Source of the DNA: Polytrichum commune
Taxonomy: Eukaryota; Streptophyta; Polytrichopsida; Polytrichales; Polytrichaceae
Assembly (NCBI GenBank): GCA_950295325.1
Contig: OX485806.1
Coordinates: 33,790,001-33,854,000, forward strand
Length of the DNA: 64,000 bases
Direction: 5' to 3'
The first letter of the stretch is position 1. Every line of letters starts with the position of its first letter. Position numbers and translations under genes: made by a program. The notes below the pieces were generated by a model. The model did not search any database. It saw only the letters and a program-made list of their open reading frames with translations, and was not told where the DNA came from. Positions 46,203 to 58,678 of the stretch are shown one piece after another.

Positions 46203-48654
46203 AACAATCCATATTACATTTTTTTAATTGTACGTTCAATAGTTTGGTTTTAGTGTCAATCTAGACTTGCCTTCGAACCATCACAAGAGTGCACAATCTC
46301 TCTTTAATGTTGGCTTCCAACCACTCTCATCTCTTGTGTTTGTGTTATCTTATTTAGATTCCAATTTTGATTTGTACTGTAAAATGATCTACATCTTTGG
46401 CCACATCGAATTCAAACCTAGACAATGGGAAAAAGAAGGGAAAAAAAAAAGATGTTTCCAAAAACCATATCATTACATGTTGAGTTACTTAGGAATTAAG
46501 TATGTATAAAGAGTCTCTTTGCTTGCAAGGTCCTACCAATTTTCAATGATGGGTTCTACGACACTTTCTTAGAAAGCAATTGTGAATCAAATTTTAATGC
46601 CATGGGTTCTATCACCATGACAAGATTGACATAATGGTGTCAAGTAATTTCTAGAAGGGGTAAAATATATACAATTTGCAGTACATCAATACCTTGTTCA
46701 AACATCAGCGTGTTGATGACTTTAGTTTGAACACTCGACCAAGTTATAGTGGCACTTGTTCTTTCACTTCAATTTGACTCATTATGAATGATTTTGGGAA
46801 GAATCAATCATACATATTTTGACAAGAGTCTTTAAACTTGTGCAAATTGGATTTGCAAGCAACAAGGGCTCAAAATATTTTGGTTTGATTGTAGTCCCTT
46901 GTTCAACCTAAATTACTTTTTAAGGAGCATGGGAGGCCATAGGTTTATCAAGTGATTTGCTTGCAGCCTCACATTCTAAACCAAAGAGGGGCCTTCTAAC
47001 TTACATAATTAAGGAGGAATTTCTAAAGGATCAAGATATGGTAACACATTAGACTATGATTAGAATGTTGTTATGTTAAAAAAATCTAAACTAAAAAAAA
47101 TAAAACTTGGCGAGCTTTGTAGCAACATTCTCAACTTATTCTCAAAATTACAATGGTGTATCAAAACTCTTCATAAACCAAGGGTTGAACTACGTAGACA
47201 TGTGTATGTGATGACTTTGTCCACCATATACTCATTATTATTAGTACAACTTTTTTTGTACTATTCAAAATTGGGTATGGACAAAAACAATCTTGTATGG
47301 GCTGATCCCTTAAGGCCCTCATAGGTCTTCTATATACATATTAGGCAATCTCATAATTTACAATTGTCTTGCATGTTGAAACGAACTAAAGCAACCCTAT
47401 ATGAAATTCATTGGTCTTTATGATGAGTATTTGTAATCATGAGAAAATTTAGTGTCTAGAGCAACCTTCCCCTAAGAAATTGCCTTGTCATAATTTCCTC
47501 AGCCCTATCCGTCTCTTACCCAATGCTCAAGCACAAGCATCATTGCGAAGGAGGAGGATTCAGTGAATAAGTGACATTTGAGTATTGGGTCAAGTCCTCT
47601 TACCTTCCTTAGAAATTTTCCAATTGCAGTGGATTAGGAACTTCCATGATGATCAAAATACTATCGACCAATATGTTGATATCATTGACTTAAATTTTAA
47701 TTATTAAAAATTATCTTTATTTGTTAGTAGAATATTCAATTTCACATGCCTTGAGTTATCCCCAATAGATTGAATTGAAAAACAATTTTCATACACATGT
47801 GTGAAGAAACTCTTCTATAAGTGGCTTGTACATAGATTTTTTAACAACTTGTTCATTTGAAAATATGGACATCCACAAATTGATTGATACATGCACCATG
47901 CAACAAATTGAAATGACAATGTCCGCCATGTGCCCACTTAGGCTTAGAAGCCTGGTAAATAACATGGTGTATGTAGGCTCATTTCATGTCCAAATAGTGT
48001 ATGCACAATTTTTGGGTGGTTTGTAAATCTATCCTAGCAATGGGTAGGTGATGAAGGGTAAGCACACCCTTCATTTTTTGACTACGTACGAGTGACAAGA
48101 GAGAAGATAATCATTCACGAACTTTTATGATCAAAGCTTTTGAAGGTTACAAAACCATTCTTATAGCTACATTTGGAGAAAATGATTGCTAAAAAATGCT
48201 TATAAAATTCCGCAAGATCTGGATGGCTTGAAACCGATTGAGAGTCCCATTTTGGAACGTTTAGGCCATGAAGAGTTCCAGGAGACATGACCGAAGTTGA
48301 TCAAGAATCTGCCAACATGGAAAAATGATCAATCGACAAGCTCATTCAAAAGAAGATGGAGAAGAATGCTCGGCAAATTTGAAGGAACACAAAGTGGTAG
48401 TGGAGCCCTCTATTCAAATGGCGCATGGTTTGGTTTCCTGGTAAATAAGTTTGCCGAGAGATACATCAAGTTCATGCAAATCTCTCTGAAAAACACACAG
48501 TAGCCCAGAATCAGAATTGAGCCCCCAACGCTTTTAATTGTTCCTGCCATAAAGACTGATGGACATTGATCATGACTTTCAAAAATTTCACATGGGGGAG
48601 TTGGAGCTTTGCATCTTTATTATGGGTGTCATATTGTCGTGCAACCCAGTGATC
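46203..48654. other. intergenic between channel and COQ8 genes
   Basis: The two genes are divergent here. Nothing protein-like was found on either strand. AT-rich, with poly-A runs at about 46440-46449 and 47090-47100. Any channel promoter would lie just above 46163 (minus orientation), but I see no motif that I can defend. Confidence 0.45.
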
Positions 48655-48870
48655 GGGGAGATTTTTGGGCATAATCAGTTGAGATCCTAGTGTTTGCAAG
48701 TTCAACCGGTTACATGTTGACATTCTTCGGCTTTCCTTTATTAAATTGGGGTATATTCTATAAATTCCTCTAAAATGATCGGTAATTTTCCTGCAGTCTT
48801 GAACTTCAACCAGTTATTTCTCAATCTCAACCAGTTCATCTGTAACTAACTGCTGGTTCTCCTCGATCAT
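48655..48870 (+). repeat. dispersed repeat family C, copy 4 (most complete)
   Basis: Runs from 'cggggagatttttgggcata' through 'ggttacatgttgacat', 'tatattctataaattcctct', 'cttgaacttcaaccagttat' and 'ttcatctgtaactaactgct' to 'ctcgatcatagg'. About 215 bp, with no coding capacity and no inverted ends, so a SINE or solo LTR is possible. Located upstream of the COQ8 5' repeats. Confidence 0.72.
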
Positions 48871-48894
48871 AGGTGCAACTGCCATCATTTTTAA

Positions 48895-50115
48895 GCCCAT
48901 GCCATGTAGAATCAAACTCCGGTTGAATCCAAGGGTCAGATCTGGATGCTGAGATGTACAGAATGCAAGTCAATTTAATATGCCAATCCGATTGTAACCA
49001 ATTCAAGAGATAAGCAGCGCACCCATCAAGGTCGATTTCCCCGTCAAAAGAAGGTCAATCTACTCCCATCAAGGAGCAATGAAGACATGGCAAAAGTTGA
49101 TTTTGAAACAATACTGGGAAAATTTATCTCGGCCATTGTAGTGGAATGCAGACTGGGACTGGAGTAATGGTTTAGGTTACATGTAATTAGGGTTTGCTGA
49201 ACAACCAATGAATCAGTGCTTGCGAAATATTTCCGAACGACCCACAGGAGTCTGGAGTTGGGTTAGGCTTTTCGTTTTACAAAATACCGATCGATTTGAT
49301 ATGCCAACCAGTTGCGACCAATTCAACCATTTTGTGGATGTGGTTTTTCCTGGTCAGAAGAAGACCACTCTGAAACCTGCTATGAATCAATCGGCAATGA
49401 ACCATTCGCACGACATGGGAGAAATTAATTTGAAACAAGATGGAGAAGAGCTCGGCATTTACGAAGCAACACAGACTGGGAGTGGAGTAATAGTTTAGGT
49501 TATAGCCTGTAATTAGGTCTGCTGAAAGACCAATGACTCTAGTGTTTTCAAAATAATTGCCAAAGACACATGGGAGTCCAGAATCGGATCAGGGTTTTCG
49601 ATGTGCAAAATATGTATCGTTTGGATCTGCCAACTGGTTGCAACCAATTCAACCATTTTGGCGATGTGATTTTTTTCCTGGCAAAAATAAGACCGCTTTG
49701 AAACTTACTCCGTCAGGGGGGCGATCAATCAATGAAGCATACGCAAGATATTGGCAAAAGTGACTGTAAAACAAGATGGTAAAGCGAACTCAATGTTTAC
49801 GAAGCAACACAGACTGGGAGTGGAGCAATGATTTAGGTTGTGGGTAATGAATTAGGTTTGCTTAAAGACCAATGCATTGAGTGCTTTTGAAATATCTCTC
49901 AAAGACACCCAAGGAGTCCAGAATCAGATCAGGCTGTCTGATGTACAGAATACACATCAATTTGATATGCCCAGAGGTTGAAACCAGTTTGTCAGTGTGG
50001 TTTATTCGAGTCAAAAGAAGGCTACAGATCTGAAACCTACTCCGTCAAGGGGGCCAATCAAGCAATGAACAATCATATCCAAGACATTGCAAAAGTGGGG
50101 ACAGGAGTCGGGCTG
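48895..50115 (+). repeat. four degenerate tandem copies of the COQ8 5' region
   Basis: Units of about 310-340 bp at roughly 48895-49206, 49207-49524, 49525-49866 and 49867-50115. Shared landmarks in each are 'aaagacac.c..ggagtc.aga', 'tttgatatgcca', 'gttg.aaccaattcaa', 'agaag' and a 'gcaATGaa' site. The first three also share 'cagactgggagtggagtaat' and 'ggtttgctgaa.gaccaatg'. The fourth unit contains the real COQ8 start codon at 50065 and runs into coding exon 1. Upstream units carry only short frames after their ATG. They could be decayed first exons, alternative promoters or inert duplications. Confidence 0.75.
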
Positions 50116-53100
50116 GTGATCAAGGAGATTATCGACAGTGTCGGATTCAAGTATCCCGGCTCTTCCACAGGGAAAACACTAAAGAAATTGAGACTCCATG
50201 CCACGGACATGGTGATTGGCCTCACTCAAGGCCCCAAACACACAAAACTACAAGGTCAGCAAGGTCAAAGGAAGGAGGACCTCTCGTTGCATCCTGAGCA
50301 ACCAGAGCATCTTTTTATTCCCAAGAAGGCTAGAAAACCTAAACAAGAGTTCATCAAGTTTTCATATGATATAGGCCTAGACTCCCCGTCGCAGAGACTC
50401 GGCCTACCAAGCATAGGTTCTCTCGAAGGAGAGCAATTATCGAACACAAGAAGAGCTCCAAGCCCTCATCGTAAGTCGCAACCCGAAGATTTCAACGGCA
50501 GCAGGAAGGCTGCGACTGATGCAGCCATCCGAACAGGTATGTACATTCCGACGCAGATAGAATTGCTCTCAATAGAGTTATATATCTTTCGATTCAACCA
50601 GAGTTTTTGGTCGCGTGTTGCTTGTTTTGCATACAATATTTTCCATGTTCTGTAAGTTTTTGGTGCATGCTTGGAGTCGGCGTGGAGGTTTGAACAAAGA
50701 ACATTCCACAACGGTTCATTGGGGGGCCAAACTCATTTGAGGCAGCTCTTGGGATATCAAATTGAGCTTGGTCTTAAATGAACCGATACAGAAAGTTCTT
50801 CGTTCAAACCTCCACACCGACTCCAAGCATGCACCAAAGACTTACATTACATGGAAAGTATTGTATGCAAAACAACCAACTCGTGACCAAAACTCCGGTT
50901 GATTCAAAGGATACCTTTATTGTCCAATCACGCTCTGTCTAATTCAACACGACTGTTAGTCTGAGTCGGTTGCTTTGCATACATCAACACCTTCCATGTT
51001 TGGTAGGTTTTTGGTGCAGGCTTGGAGATAGTGCAGAGGTTTCAACGAAGAAACATCCTACATCAGTTCGTGTGAGGATCAAACTCATTTTCACACGTCA
51101 AGAGGTGCTTAAACGAGTTTGACCCTCAACGAACCGAAATAGGTCAGTCTTCATTTTTATTTAAACACTACCTCCGAGAACACGACGCAAGTGGCAAGAA
51201 AGTTTAGACATTGTATGCAAAGCAACCAATGGAAAGCCATAGGCAGCCAACTCCCAACAAAAAAAGTCCCATTGAGTTAAAGGATGCCTCTATTGTCCAA
51301 ATATTCTCAGCATGTTGTTACTGTATACTATTAATTTTTTCATGCATTACCGGGGGTTGTTCATGGCAGTGTGAAGTTCCTATTTGATCTCTAAAACTTT
51401 AGACTCATTCATACTATGCAATTTTCTTCCGGTTGTGCGATAGACTTCAGTGTGAGGACGGCCGAGTTTTCTGAGGCAAAGAGCGCTACTCCAAGAGCAA
51501 GTCCCATAAAGATCACCAAACGCAGAGAAATACGAGTTCCTTCAACTCCACTTGGACGTGTGTTGGGGTGGGCCGCCTCCTCTCTTTTGTGCAATGTGTT
51601 GAAGTTTTGTTTCCTTGTTTGTTCCCCGAGGGGGTGGATGCTTCATTGGAAACCTAAACGACGTGCGTGGGTCACTATGAAATTAAATCCCCTATATATG
51701 AGAAGTTTACAGAGAAAAACAAATGTATACGTACTAACGGTAGGCTAGGAAATGGATTCATGTATTTATGCTAAAATTTTCATTTAATGTGGTAAATGTC
51801 TCTGCTACATATGTGAAATATGAACCATGTTCGAAATAGGCTTTTATTGCATATAGAACCACTGTCAATTTCTAATTGAAAAGTCATTGAACATTTTTCC
51901 GCCCATACATATCATGCAACTCAAGGATTGCATCAAACAAACAAAGGCAAGAGCACAATAACGTAGCCTTAATCCAAAAAGCAAAAACTCAAGGGTGCCC
52001 ATGAGCACTCCAAGAGCCTCCAGTTTGTAAAAACCTAGAACCCGAATGCAAACCCTACCAAGATTGAACATCGTAACCATTAAGGACTATTACCATACGA
52101 CAACAATGGATGAAAACGTGAATTGGATGAAACTAACACATCTATTGTTAAATACTTTCTCTTAAACATCAAGGCCCTCTTTCGTACATCTAGCCTTACT
52201 TTAAAAGAATTAACAACCATTCTGTATGTACAAACTCGAGAAAAATAACACCTCTCCCTTATGTATCCTACGTACGCTAATGCCTCAAATAATACCCCTT
52301 CTTACACTCATGTTAGTTCGTACATGGTATGAAGAATCCACCCTCAGGTTTGTTCCTCCATCCCAGGACCTCATCATCGAGGCTCTATCCACTTGACACA
52401 TGTTATCAATACATTCCACAATGCACATGCCCTAACCTCACCAAAACGTGTACTAAAACCCTGGGGAAGAAAGGGAAATGGATGTACTGCCAACACTTTC
52501 ATCAAGTATGTGTTTGAATTCGTATGCAATGTGAGCTTTGCCAATGACAAGTTCATTCACGACCCAATGTACACCTAACACAACAAGGCCATGCAACTTG
52601 CTGAGTTTGCCAAAGTTATGAAACACTCGTAGGGATCGTTTTGTAAGGTTTGCACATCGACATGGACAATCATGACTGCTGCAAAATTCTTGCAAAATCA
52701 TCTGTAGGTGCACATATTGAAAATTGTATGCCGCATAATTACCCCCCTCCCCCAAACCAAACATCGCGGCAGCCTCACTCACAGAAATGCTGTATAACTA
52801 TGCACCTGCCGTGAGATGTATCACGAGTGCTCGTGATGTTGAAGAGATGAGGAATTTTGTGGTTAAAAGAATGCTGCGGGATCTTTGCTCCCCTTATTCA
52901 ACAACGCACAACTTGTGGTATTAGAACAGGGTGCAAATCACACCACATGTGTATATATGTTACAATCCTCTTGAAAGTGCGTCTAATTTGGCAGGTTTGC
53001 AGGGTTGGGAGCTGGGCTTGCATGGGGGACGATCCAAGAATCGGCGAAGAGGATGTGGCAAGGGCAGGTGCCGGGTCCGGCGATTCTTCCCCCACTTCTA

Positions 53101-56100
53101 ACCGATGCGAATGCGGAGCGTGTGGCTTTGGCATTGTGTCGAATGCGGGGAGCGGCTCTCAAAGTGGGCCAAATGATCAGCATTCAGGACGAGTCCCTGG
53201 TTCCAGCTCCTGTGAGTTCAAACATTTCGACGAACAACCAACAGTCTGCCTCACCCACAAAATATTCTTTCACTCCACGGGACTTGTAAAAGCAGCTCTA
53301 CTTTCTAATTTTGAAGCTGGTTGTTCCATCGGTTGTTTTGCATACGAAACTAACAATTTCTTTCTACTCGTGGTGCATGCTTGGAGGTAGACGTGTTTGA
53401 ATTTGAATGAAGGAAAACCGTTTTTTTCTTCAGTTTGTTGAGGGTGAAACTCGCTTTAACACCTCTTGGCATGCCGACATGAGTTTGACATGAGTTTGAT
53501 CCTTGACGAACCAATATAGAATGTTCTCTGTTCAAACCTCCACACTACCTCCAAGCATGCACCGAAAACTAAACACGGAAGGTGTTGATATATGCAAAAC
53601 AACCCACTCCCAACCACAAGTCATGTCAAGTTGAAGGAGAACTCTAATATCTGATGTTTGTAATTCGGTCAAAATATTAGTCCATTTTATTTTAGGGTTT
53701 GGGAGTTTATGTTTCTTTTGAGTTGTGACATGGTGATGTGATGTGATTTGTATCCCATGAAGCACACGAGATGGATTGTGATAGAGGAAAAGGGAATGGT
53801 AGATTGAGTGTGCCCATGTCCATTTCTGTAGAAATTCTCTTTGGAGCCGCGACAAGATTCGAACACCATTCTCACCTGGTTAATTTTGATGGCAGATCCT
53901 TCAGGCTCTCGAAAGAGTAAGGCAGGGTGCCGACATCATGCCAAAGGAGCAGTTACTGAAAGTCATAGAACAAGAACTAGGCCCAAATTGGCGAAGTCGA
54001 GTGCGGTCATTCGATGAGGAACCAATTGCCGCAGCCAGCATAGGTCAGGTGAGATGTCATCTCCGTCCCTTGAGTTGCAAAAATTGGGATTCAACTCTTC
54101 CTTGTCGTGCAACCTCTCCACTACATTGAATACAAATGCTAGAAAAGTTTATAAATCAAGCAACCCTTTTGAGAACCCGGTTATGACTAGTAGCCACAAC
54201 ACCCTGGGCAGGTTCAACCGGGAGGCCGAGCCCAGCCCAAGGTGTCAAGGTTACTGACCGTAACATGTATCTTCAAGAGGATACCCAACATAACCCATAA
54301 TATGGGGATGTTGAGCTAGTCGATGTTGAGAGCCCATCGGGTTTTGCTCTGCTAGTTCACTCTGAACTACAGTCCACCCTCTATAAATGTTACACCTATA
54401 GGTGTTAACCCTCTCTAAATGTTAACTTTCTTCTACTCCCCACATATTGCACACTATAAATGTTAAACGTGTTAACTGTTAACAAAATGGTACTCCCTTC
54501 TTTGTAAATTTGACTCTATAAATGTTAACGAATGAAATACAACCATAATATGGATGATAAAAACTACACATCCAGTTACATTCCTCTCTCTCTCTCTCAC
54601 CATGATTTGTAAACTTGATATTGAATAAAGTTTTGATTGGGTTTGCAATTTTATGAATGGTATTCTCTCACAAGGACTCTTCACAATTGCTTATATTTAT
54701 AAATGTTAAGATTTGTATATTGCTCAAAAGAGTAATTTTATATTTTTTAATTGTTAACACCTCTATAAATGTTAACTTTGATCCACTCCCGAGGGTTAAC
54801 ATTTATAGAGGGTAGACTATATAAACTTATGAACCACTAATCCTTTTGGGGAGCGCAATTATGGCAGTACACGGTGTCTTAGGTAGATTCCGACTGGGAT
54901 GTTGAGTGTGGCCAAGGTCCCCAACATAACTGGTATTATGAGGATGTCGAGTCATTGGTGTTGGGAGCCAATCGGATCTACGCCGGAACTTCACCCGGAA
55001 CTATATATTCACAACGAACTACACTAAATATGATATTCAGTGTCACCAATTCTAATTGTCTTGCTCAATACTAATCGTAAACCGCAGTTTTGTGTCACCA
55101 AGACTAAATGTTAACCCAACGTTATTTGTCATTCCTTGTAAAATCTGGGGTGGATTATAGATTTACAGTGTTGCAAGTACCTTGTACTGTCACTTACCAA
55201 GTGATTTTTCATCCAAATTTCAATCATCCACAATGATATTTCATAAAAAGTTGTTGACAAGAGAAGGTAGGGTTATGGCCAATGGAGGAACTCATCCATC
55301 ATCCATGACAATATTTGTTCACTTATTCATAAGAAGTGTCATCTGAAAAGTTACCATAGTGACATAAAACACCATATGACAACTGAACATTATATTTAGT
55401 GTACTATCGAACTACTATCGATGATTAAGTCAGTTGAATCGGTGCGGGTGGGAGACGTGCTTGAGGAGACTGCCTGCTCTTAAACCAACCAAAAGTTGCC
55501 CTAGCAGCAAGACTTGGCCATAAATTGGTCACGAAAAGCTTACCATCCAACTTCACAGGGTGTTGCAGAGTATGTTCAGATAGGTGTCTGATACCAGGGC
55601 CACACCAAAAACCTCAGCAGCTCCAGTAGACAGAAACACCAGCCCTACATATTCTCCGGGAATACAGGGCTGGGATTTCAGATGGCTGGAGCTACTGGAG
55701 TGGTTGGAAGAAGGCGGGTATCCTGCAACCAGCAGCTCCAGCCATCTGAAATCCCAGCCCTGTATTCCCAGAGAATACGTAGGGCTGGTGTTTCTGGCTG
55801 GGCCTACCGGTGTGGCCCTGGTATGAGAGTTTCTGCTCTTTGTGATTGTTGTATTTGGAAGATATTAAAGCTTATGATGAACGAATGTAAAGAAAGAGGT
55901 TTCTTACTTCACATCTGTTTCTTGCTTCTGTTGAGCGTGCACAGGTTCACCGTGCAGTCACGAAAGAGGGCAAAGAGGTGGCAATGAAGGTGCAGTATCC
56001 AGGAGTTGCCAATAGTATTAACAGTGACATCGACAACGTGAAGACGTTGTTGTACTATACAAATCTCATCCCCGAAGGTCTTTACCTTGAACAAGCGATG

Positions 56101-58678
56101 AAGGTCAGTTCGAGAGAGTTGCTCGTAACATTACTAAGCCTCATGCTCCCCTCATCCATTCTAATGAATGAGATGCCATGTTCCATGGGGACCTTTCTAT
56201 GGCACCGGGACTGTAGCCGTCAAGTTTTTGATAATCACAACATCTTTATTCCCGGCCCTTGGTCAAATCATTCCCCTACCTAGGGTACGTGGAAGGTGGA
56301 GTTTAATAACCCTTGACTTCGTAAGAGGTCATACTTGGGTTTATGAATGACTCGTGAAGGCAAATTCATCCAAAAGGAAGGTGTTACAAAGGTCTCACAA
56401 TAAGTATCATTGTGTTGGTTCCTCATGAGGATTTTTTTGTCGATGGCAATGATCGATTACCAATATGAAGAGATGGTTGTGCCCAAGAGGTTTTGATATC
56501 AAAAATGAACTAACATTTCCCTTTGTTGATACATTACTATATATAGGAACATTATTATTATTTTGATTGAAAATTGTCAATTTTTTATGGACTCTTTTCC
56601 TTACCTCAAAGTGTATATATGTTCTCAACATAATCTTCAAAATTTGGACTATAATTTTATTGCTATGTTTATCACAATTTCTTCAAGTTTAATGATTCTA
56701 AATCGATCATGAAAATCACTAATTATTGCTACCGTATAGATGTGATTTTAAAATTGTTAGCAACAACTTTTCCTTTAGGTACAATAAAACATTGAGGTCT
56801 AGATAGCTTAGTTTTAGATGATCTAATGAAACAACAACATGCTCTAGGAAGTTCAAGGTTAAGAATGTTAATTTCAAGCAATGGCTACATGATACGCAAA
56901 TGGTTTGTCCAAGATACATGCCTGATAGTTGAAATCACATTACAAAAATATCTCAAGCAAGATCATTTGTCGATGTGGTGACCCAATTGAGAAGTCAGGC
57001 CGAGAAAGAATGGTACATTGCACTAAGAACAGTTCATATGTGTAGGTCGCAAAGGATGAGATGGCTAGGGAGTGTGACTACAAGTTGGAGGCAGAGAACC
57101 AGAAGAAATACCGGGAGTTATTGAAACATGATAAGGCATTCTATGTGCCCATGGTGTATGATGAGTTTTCCAGCAGACGAATTCTTACTACAGAGCTTGT
57201 TAGAGGTTATTATCCCCCTTTCCATGTTTACATTGTTAACAGAAGTTTTCAAATATGATGAGGCATGGTTAATTCTTAAATGCTCTCTCTCTCTCTCTCT
57301 TGTTGATTGACCTCGCTGCTTTGATAATTGGTCCACAAATTTAAAATGCTTGTGTATAAGTGTATAAGATGATGCAGGGATTCCTATTGACAAAGTAGCT
57401 AAGCTAAATCAAGGAGTCCGGAATCATGTTGGGTCAGAGCTCCTAAACCTCACACTGAGGGAGCTTTTTGTCTTTCGCTTCATGCAGGTAAGATTAGCTT
57501 CTACTAGTGTCCCTTCCATTTTCCTTCAAGTAAACTTGCCTGAATCAATCACAACTATCTGGACACCTATATTTGAGTGGCATGCGGTTAGGCATGGATC
57601 TAAGAAGTAGCACCAGAAAGACATGTGTTTAAGAAGGATTGAATTACATGCTCAAAACATGCTAACCTTTCTACTCTCAATAGTCAACATGATTGGGGGA
57701 CCTATATGACCACTTAATGAGCACGAGAATCTTCACTTTGATAATGAACAGATATTCACATAAACTCCAAAAATTATGATGCACATGACTATGGGCACGA
57801 TTTGGATTTGCTAATCATCCTGCACTAATTGCATGTTTAATATCTTACGAGTAGTAGGTGGATAGAGAAAGTATCCATCTAAGGCACATCTACATTCCAA
57901 ATTCTTCAAAAAGAATAAAAAGAAAGAAAGCCAAAAAGGAAGAAAGGGAAGTCTTCATTTCTATTATCATTGGAGTTGGTGCCCTGACGCACTGAAATAA
58001 ATGTACCTGTACAACCCAATGTTCTAATGGCACTGCTGGACTCCACCTATTATTGCAGACGGATCCAAATTGGGGAAATTTCTTGTATGATGAAGACACA
58101 GGAAAACTCAATCTCATTGATTTTGGAGCTGCTCGCGACTATCCCAAGCACTTCATTGACAACTACCTAAGGATGGTGAGTGTAGCACAGAAATTTTAAG
58201 TGGTTCTAACAGCAATTTAAGTGAATCCCTTTCCTACTTCAATTGAAAACCTCACTCAAATGTATTCTGTGCGCAGATTCACGCATGCGCCACTGAAAAT
58301 CGTCCACAAATCATCCACGCTTCCATTCAATTGGGCTTCTTAACAGGGTTAGAGCCTAAGGTTATGCTGGAGGCACATACACAGGCAGCTATAGTGATTG
58401 GAGTTCCGTTTCAAAAGCCAGGACCTTTTGATTTTTGTACTAGCAATATGCCCAAACAAGTTATAGATTTGGGGCCAACCATGTTAAAACATCGTCTTAC
58501 ACCTCCACCCGAAGAGGGCTACAGTTTGCACAGGAAGCTGTCTGGTACATTTCTTGCTTGCAAGAAAATTGGTGCAGTAGTTAGGTGTAGAGAGATGTTC
58601 ATGCAAGTATACAACAACTACAAATTCTCAGACAATAATGGATTTGATCACAAAAGAACAGCTGGATACAGGGTATAA
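50065..58678 (+). CDS. COQ8: COQ8/ABC1 (ADCK-type) atypical kinase
   Basis: COQ8 (ADCK3/4, ABC1) is a mitochondrial atypical kinase/ATPase needed for assembly of the ubiquinone biosynthesis complex. Exons: 50065-50536, 51444-51557 (or -51561), 53003-53211 (or from 52995), 53896-54048, 55945-56103, 57046-57205, 57378-57487, 58059-58175 and 58277-58678. All phases fit, giving about 631 codons, close to plant COQ8. In order are '[12 protein letters not shown]', the KxGQ helix '[16 protein letters not shown]', the Ala-rich loop '[11 protein letters not shown]', the ATP-site lysine in '[10 protein letters not shown]', '[10 protein letters not shown]', the catalytic 'TDPNWGNF', the metal-binding '[11 protein letters not shown]' and the family C-terminus '[17 protein letters not shown]'. 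No catalytic residue is missing, so it should be active. The exon 2/3 junction has two phase-compatible options, and the exon 2 acceptor (gatag|AC) was chosen by phase. An N-terminal transit peptide is not evident. Introns hold many MITEs. Confidence 0.92.
50590..50930. mobile_element. fold-back element family H, copy 3
   Basis: In COQ8 intron 1. The left arm ('tgcatgcttggagtcggcgt', 'ggaggtttgaacaaagaaca') and right arm ('ttcgttcaaacctccacacc', 'gactccaagcatgcacca') are inverted. Outer 'ttgttttgcatacaa' and 'ttgtatgcaaaacaa' also pair, so the hairpin arms exceed 100 bp. Confidence 0.82.
50950..51305. mobile_element. fold-back element family H, copy 4
   Basis: Directly follows copy 3 in COQ8 intron 1. 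It keeps the order 'ggttgctttgcatac', 'tttttggtgcaggcttggag', 'gaggatcaaactcatttt', 'gagtttgaccctcaacgaac', 'gtatgcaaagcaacca', but is more diverged than copy 3, with a disturbed right arm. Confidence 0.72.
51900..52350 (-). repeat. dispersed repeat family I, copy 2
   Basis: Complementary to 29335-29660 with extra internal sequence (about 52130-52260 has no counterpart there). Lies in COQ8 intron 2. Confidence 0.7.
53325..53655. mobile_element. fold-back element family H, copy 5
   Basis: In COQ8 intron 3. It contains 'ggttgttttgcatacgaaac', 'gaaactcgctttaacacctc', 'gaaccaatatagaatgttct', 'ttcaaacctccacactacct' and 'ccaagcatgcaccgaaaact'. Closest to copy 1 in the HMG-box gene by its 'gtgtttgaatttgaatgaag' block. 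Confidence 0.75.
54371..54818. mobile_element. 448-bp element with iterated subterminal motif
   Basis: The ends AGTCCACCCTCTATAAATGT and ACATTTATAGAGGGTAGACT are inverted with one difference. The motif 'ctataaatgttaa' occurs repeatedly inside the element in direct orientation besides the terminal ones, resembling transposase-binding subterminal repeats. A (CT)n tract lies at 54585-54598. Located in COQ8 intron 4. Confidence 0.68.
55005..55404. repeat. repeat family J, copy 2 (MITE-like)
   Basis: Bounded by 'tacactaaatat' near 55012 and its complement 'atatttagtgta' near 55392, enclosing the sequence shared with 40360-40590. Located in COQ8 intron 4. The termini are short and the target duplication is not resolved. 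Confidence 0.6.
55591..55824. mobile_element. 234-bp fold-back hairpin with ~100-bp arms
   Basis: The left arm from 'ataccagggccacacc' through 'agaaacaccagccctac', 'gggaatacagggctgggatt' and 'tcagatggctggagct' is the inverse of the right arm ending 'ggtgtggccctggtat'. The inner 60-70 bp pair almost perfectly, and a loop of about 40 bp remains. It is GC-richer than the surrounding intron. COQ8 intron 4. Could be a fold-back transposon or a small-RNA hairpin locus. Confidence 0.78.
57550..57895 (+). repeat. dispersed repeat family G, copy 3
   Basis: Best match to 8540-8930 and 62220-62540: 'tctggacacctatatttgag', 'tctcaatagtcaacatgatt', 'cttcactttgataatgaaca'. In COQ8 intron 7, ending about 160 bp before exon 8. 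Confidence 0.65.

Noticed and set aside
49978..50064. Extension of COQ8 exon 1 upstream of ATG 50065
   Set aside because: The opening codon is not ATG, the sequence belongs to the tandem 5' unit, and family similarity begins after 50065.
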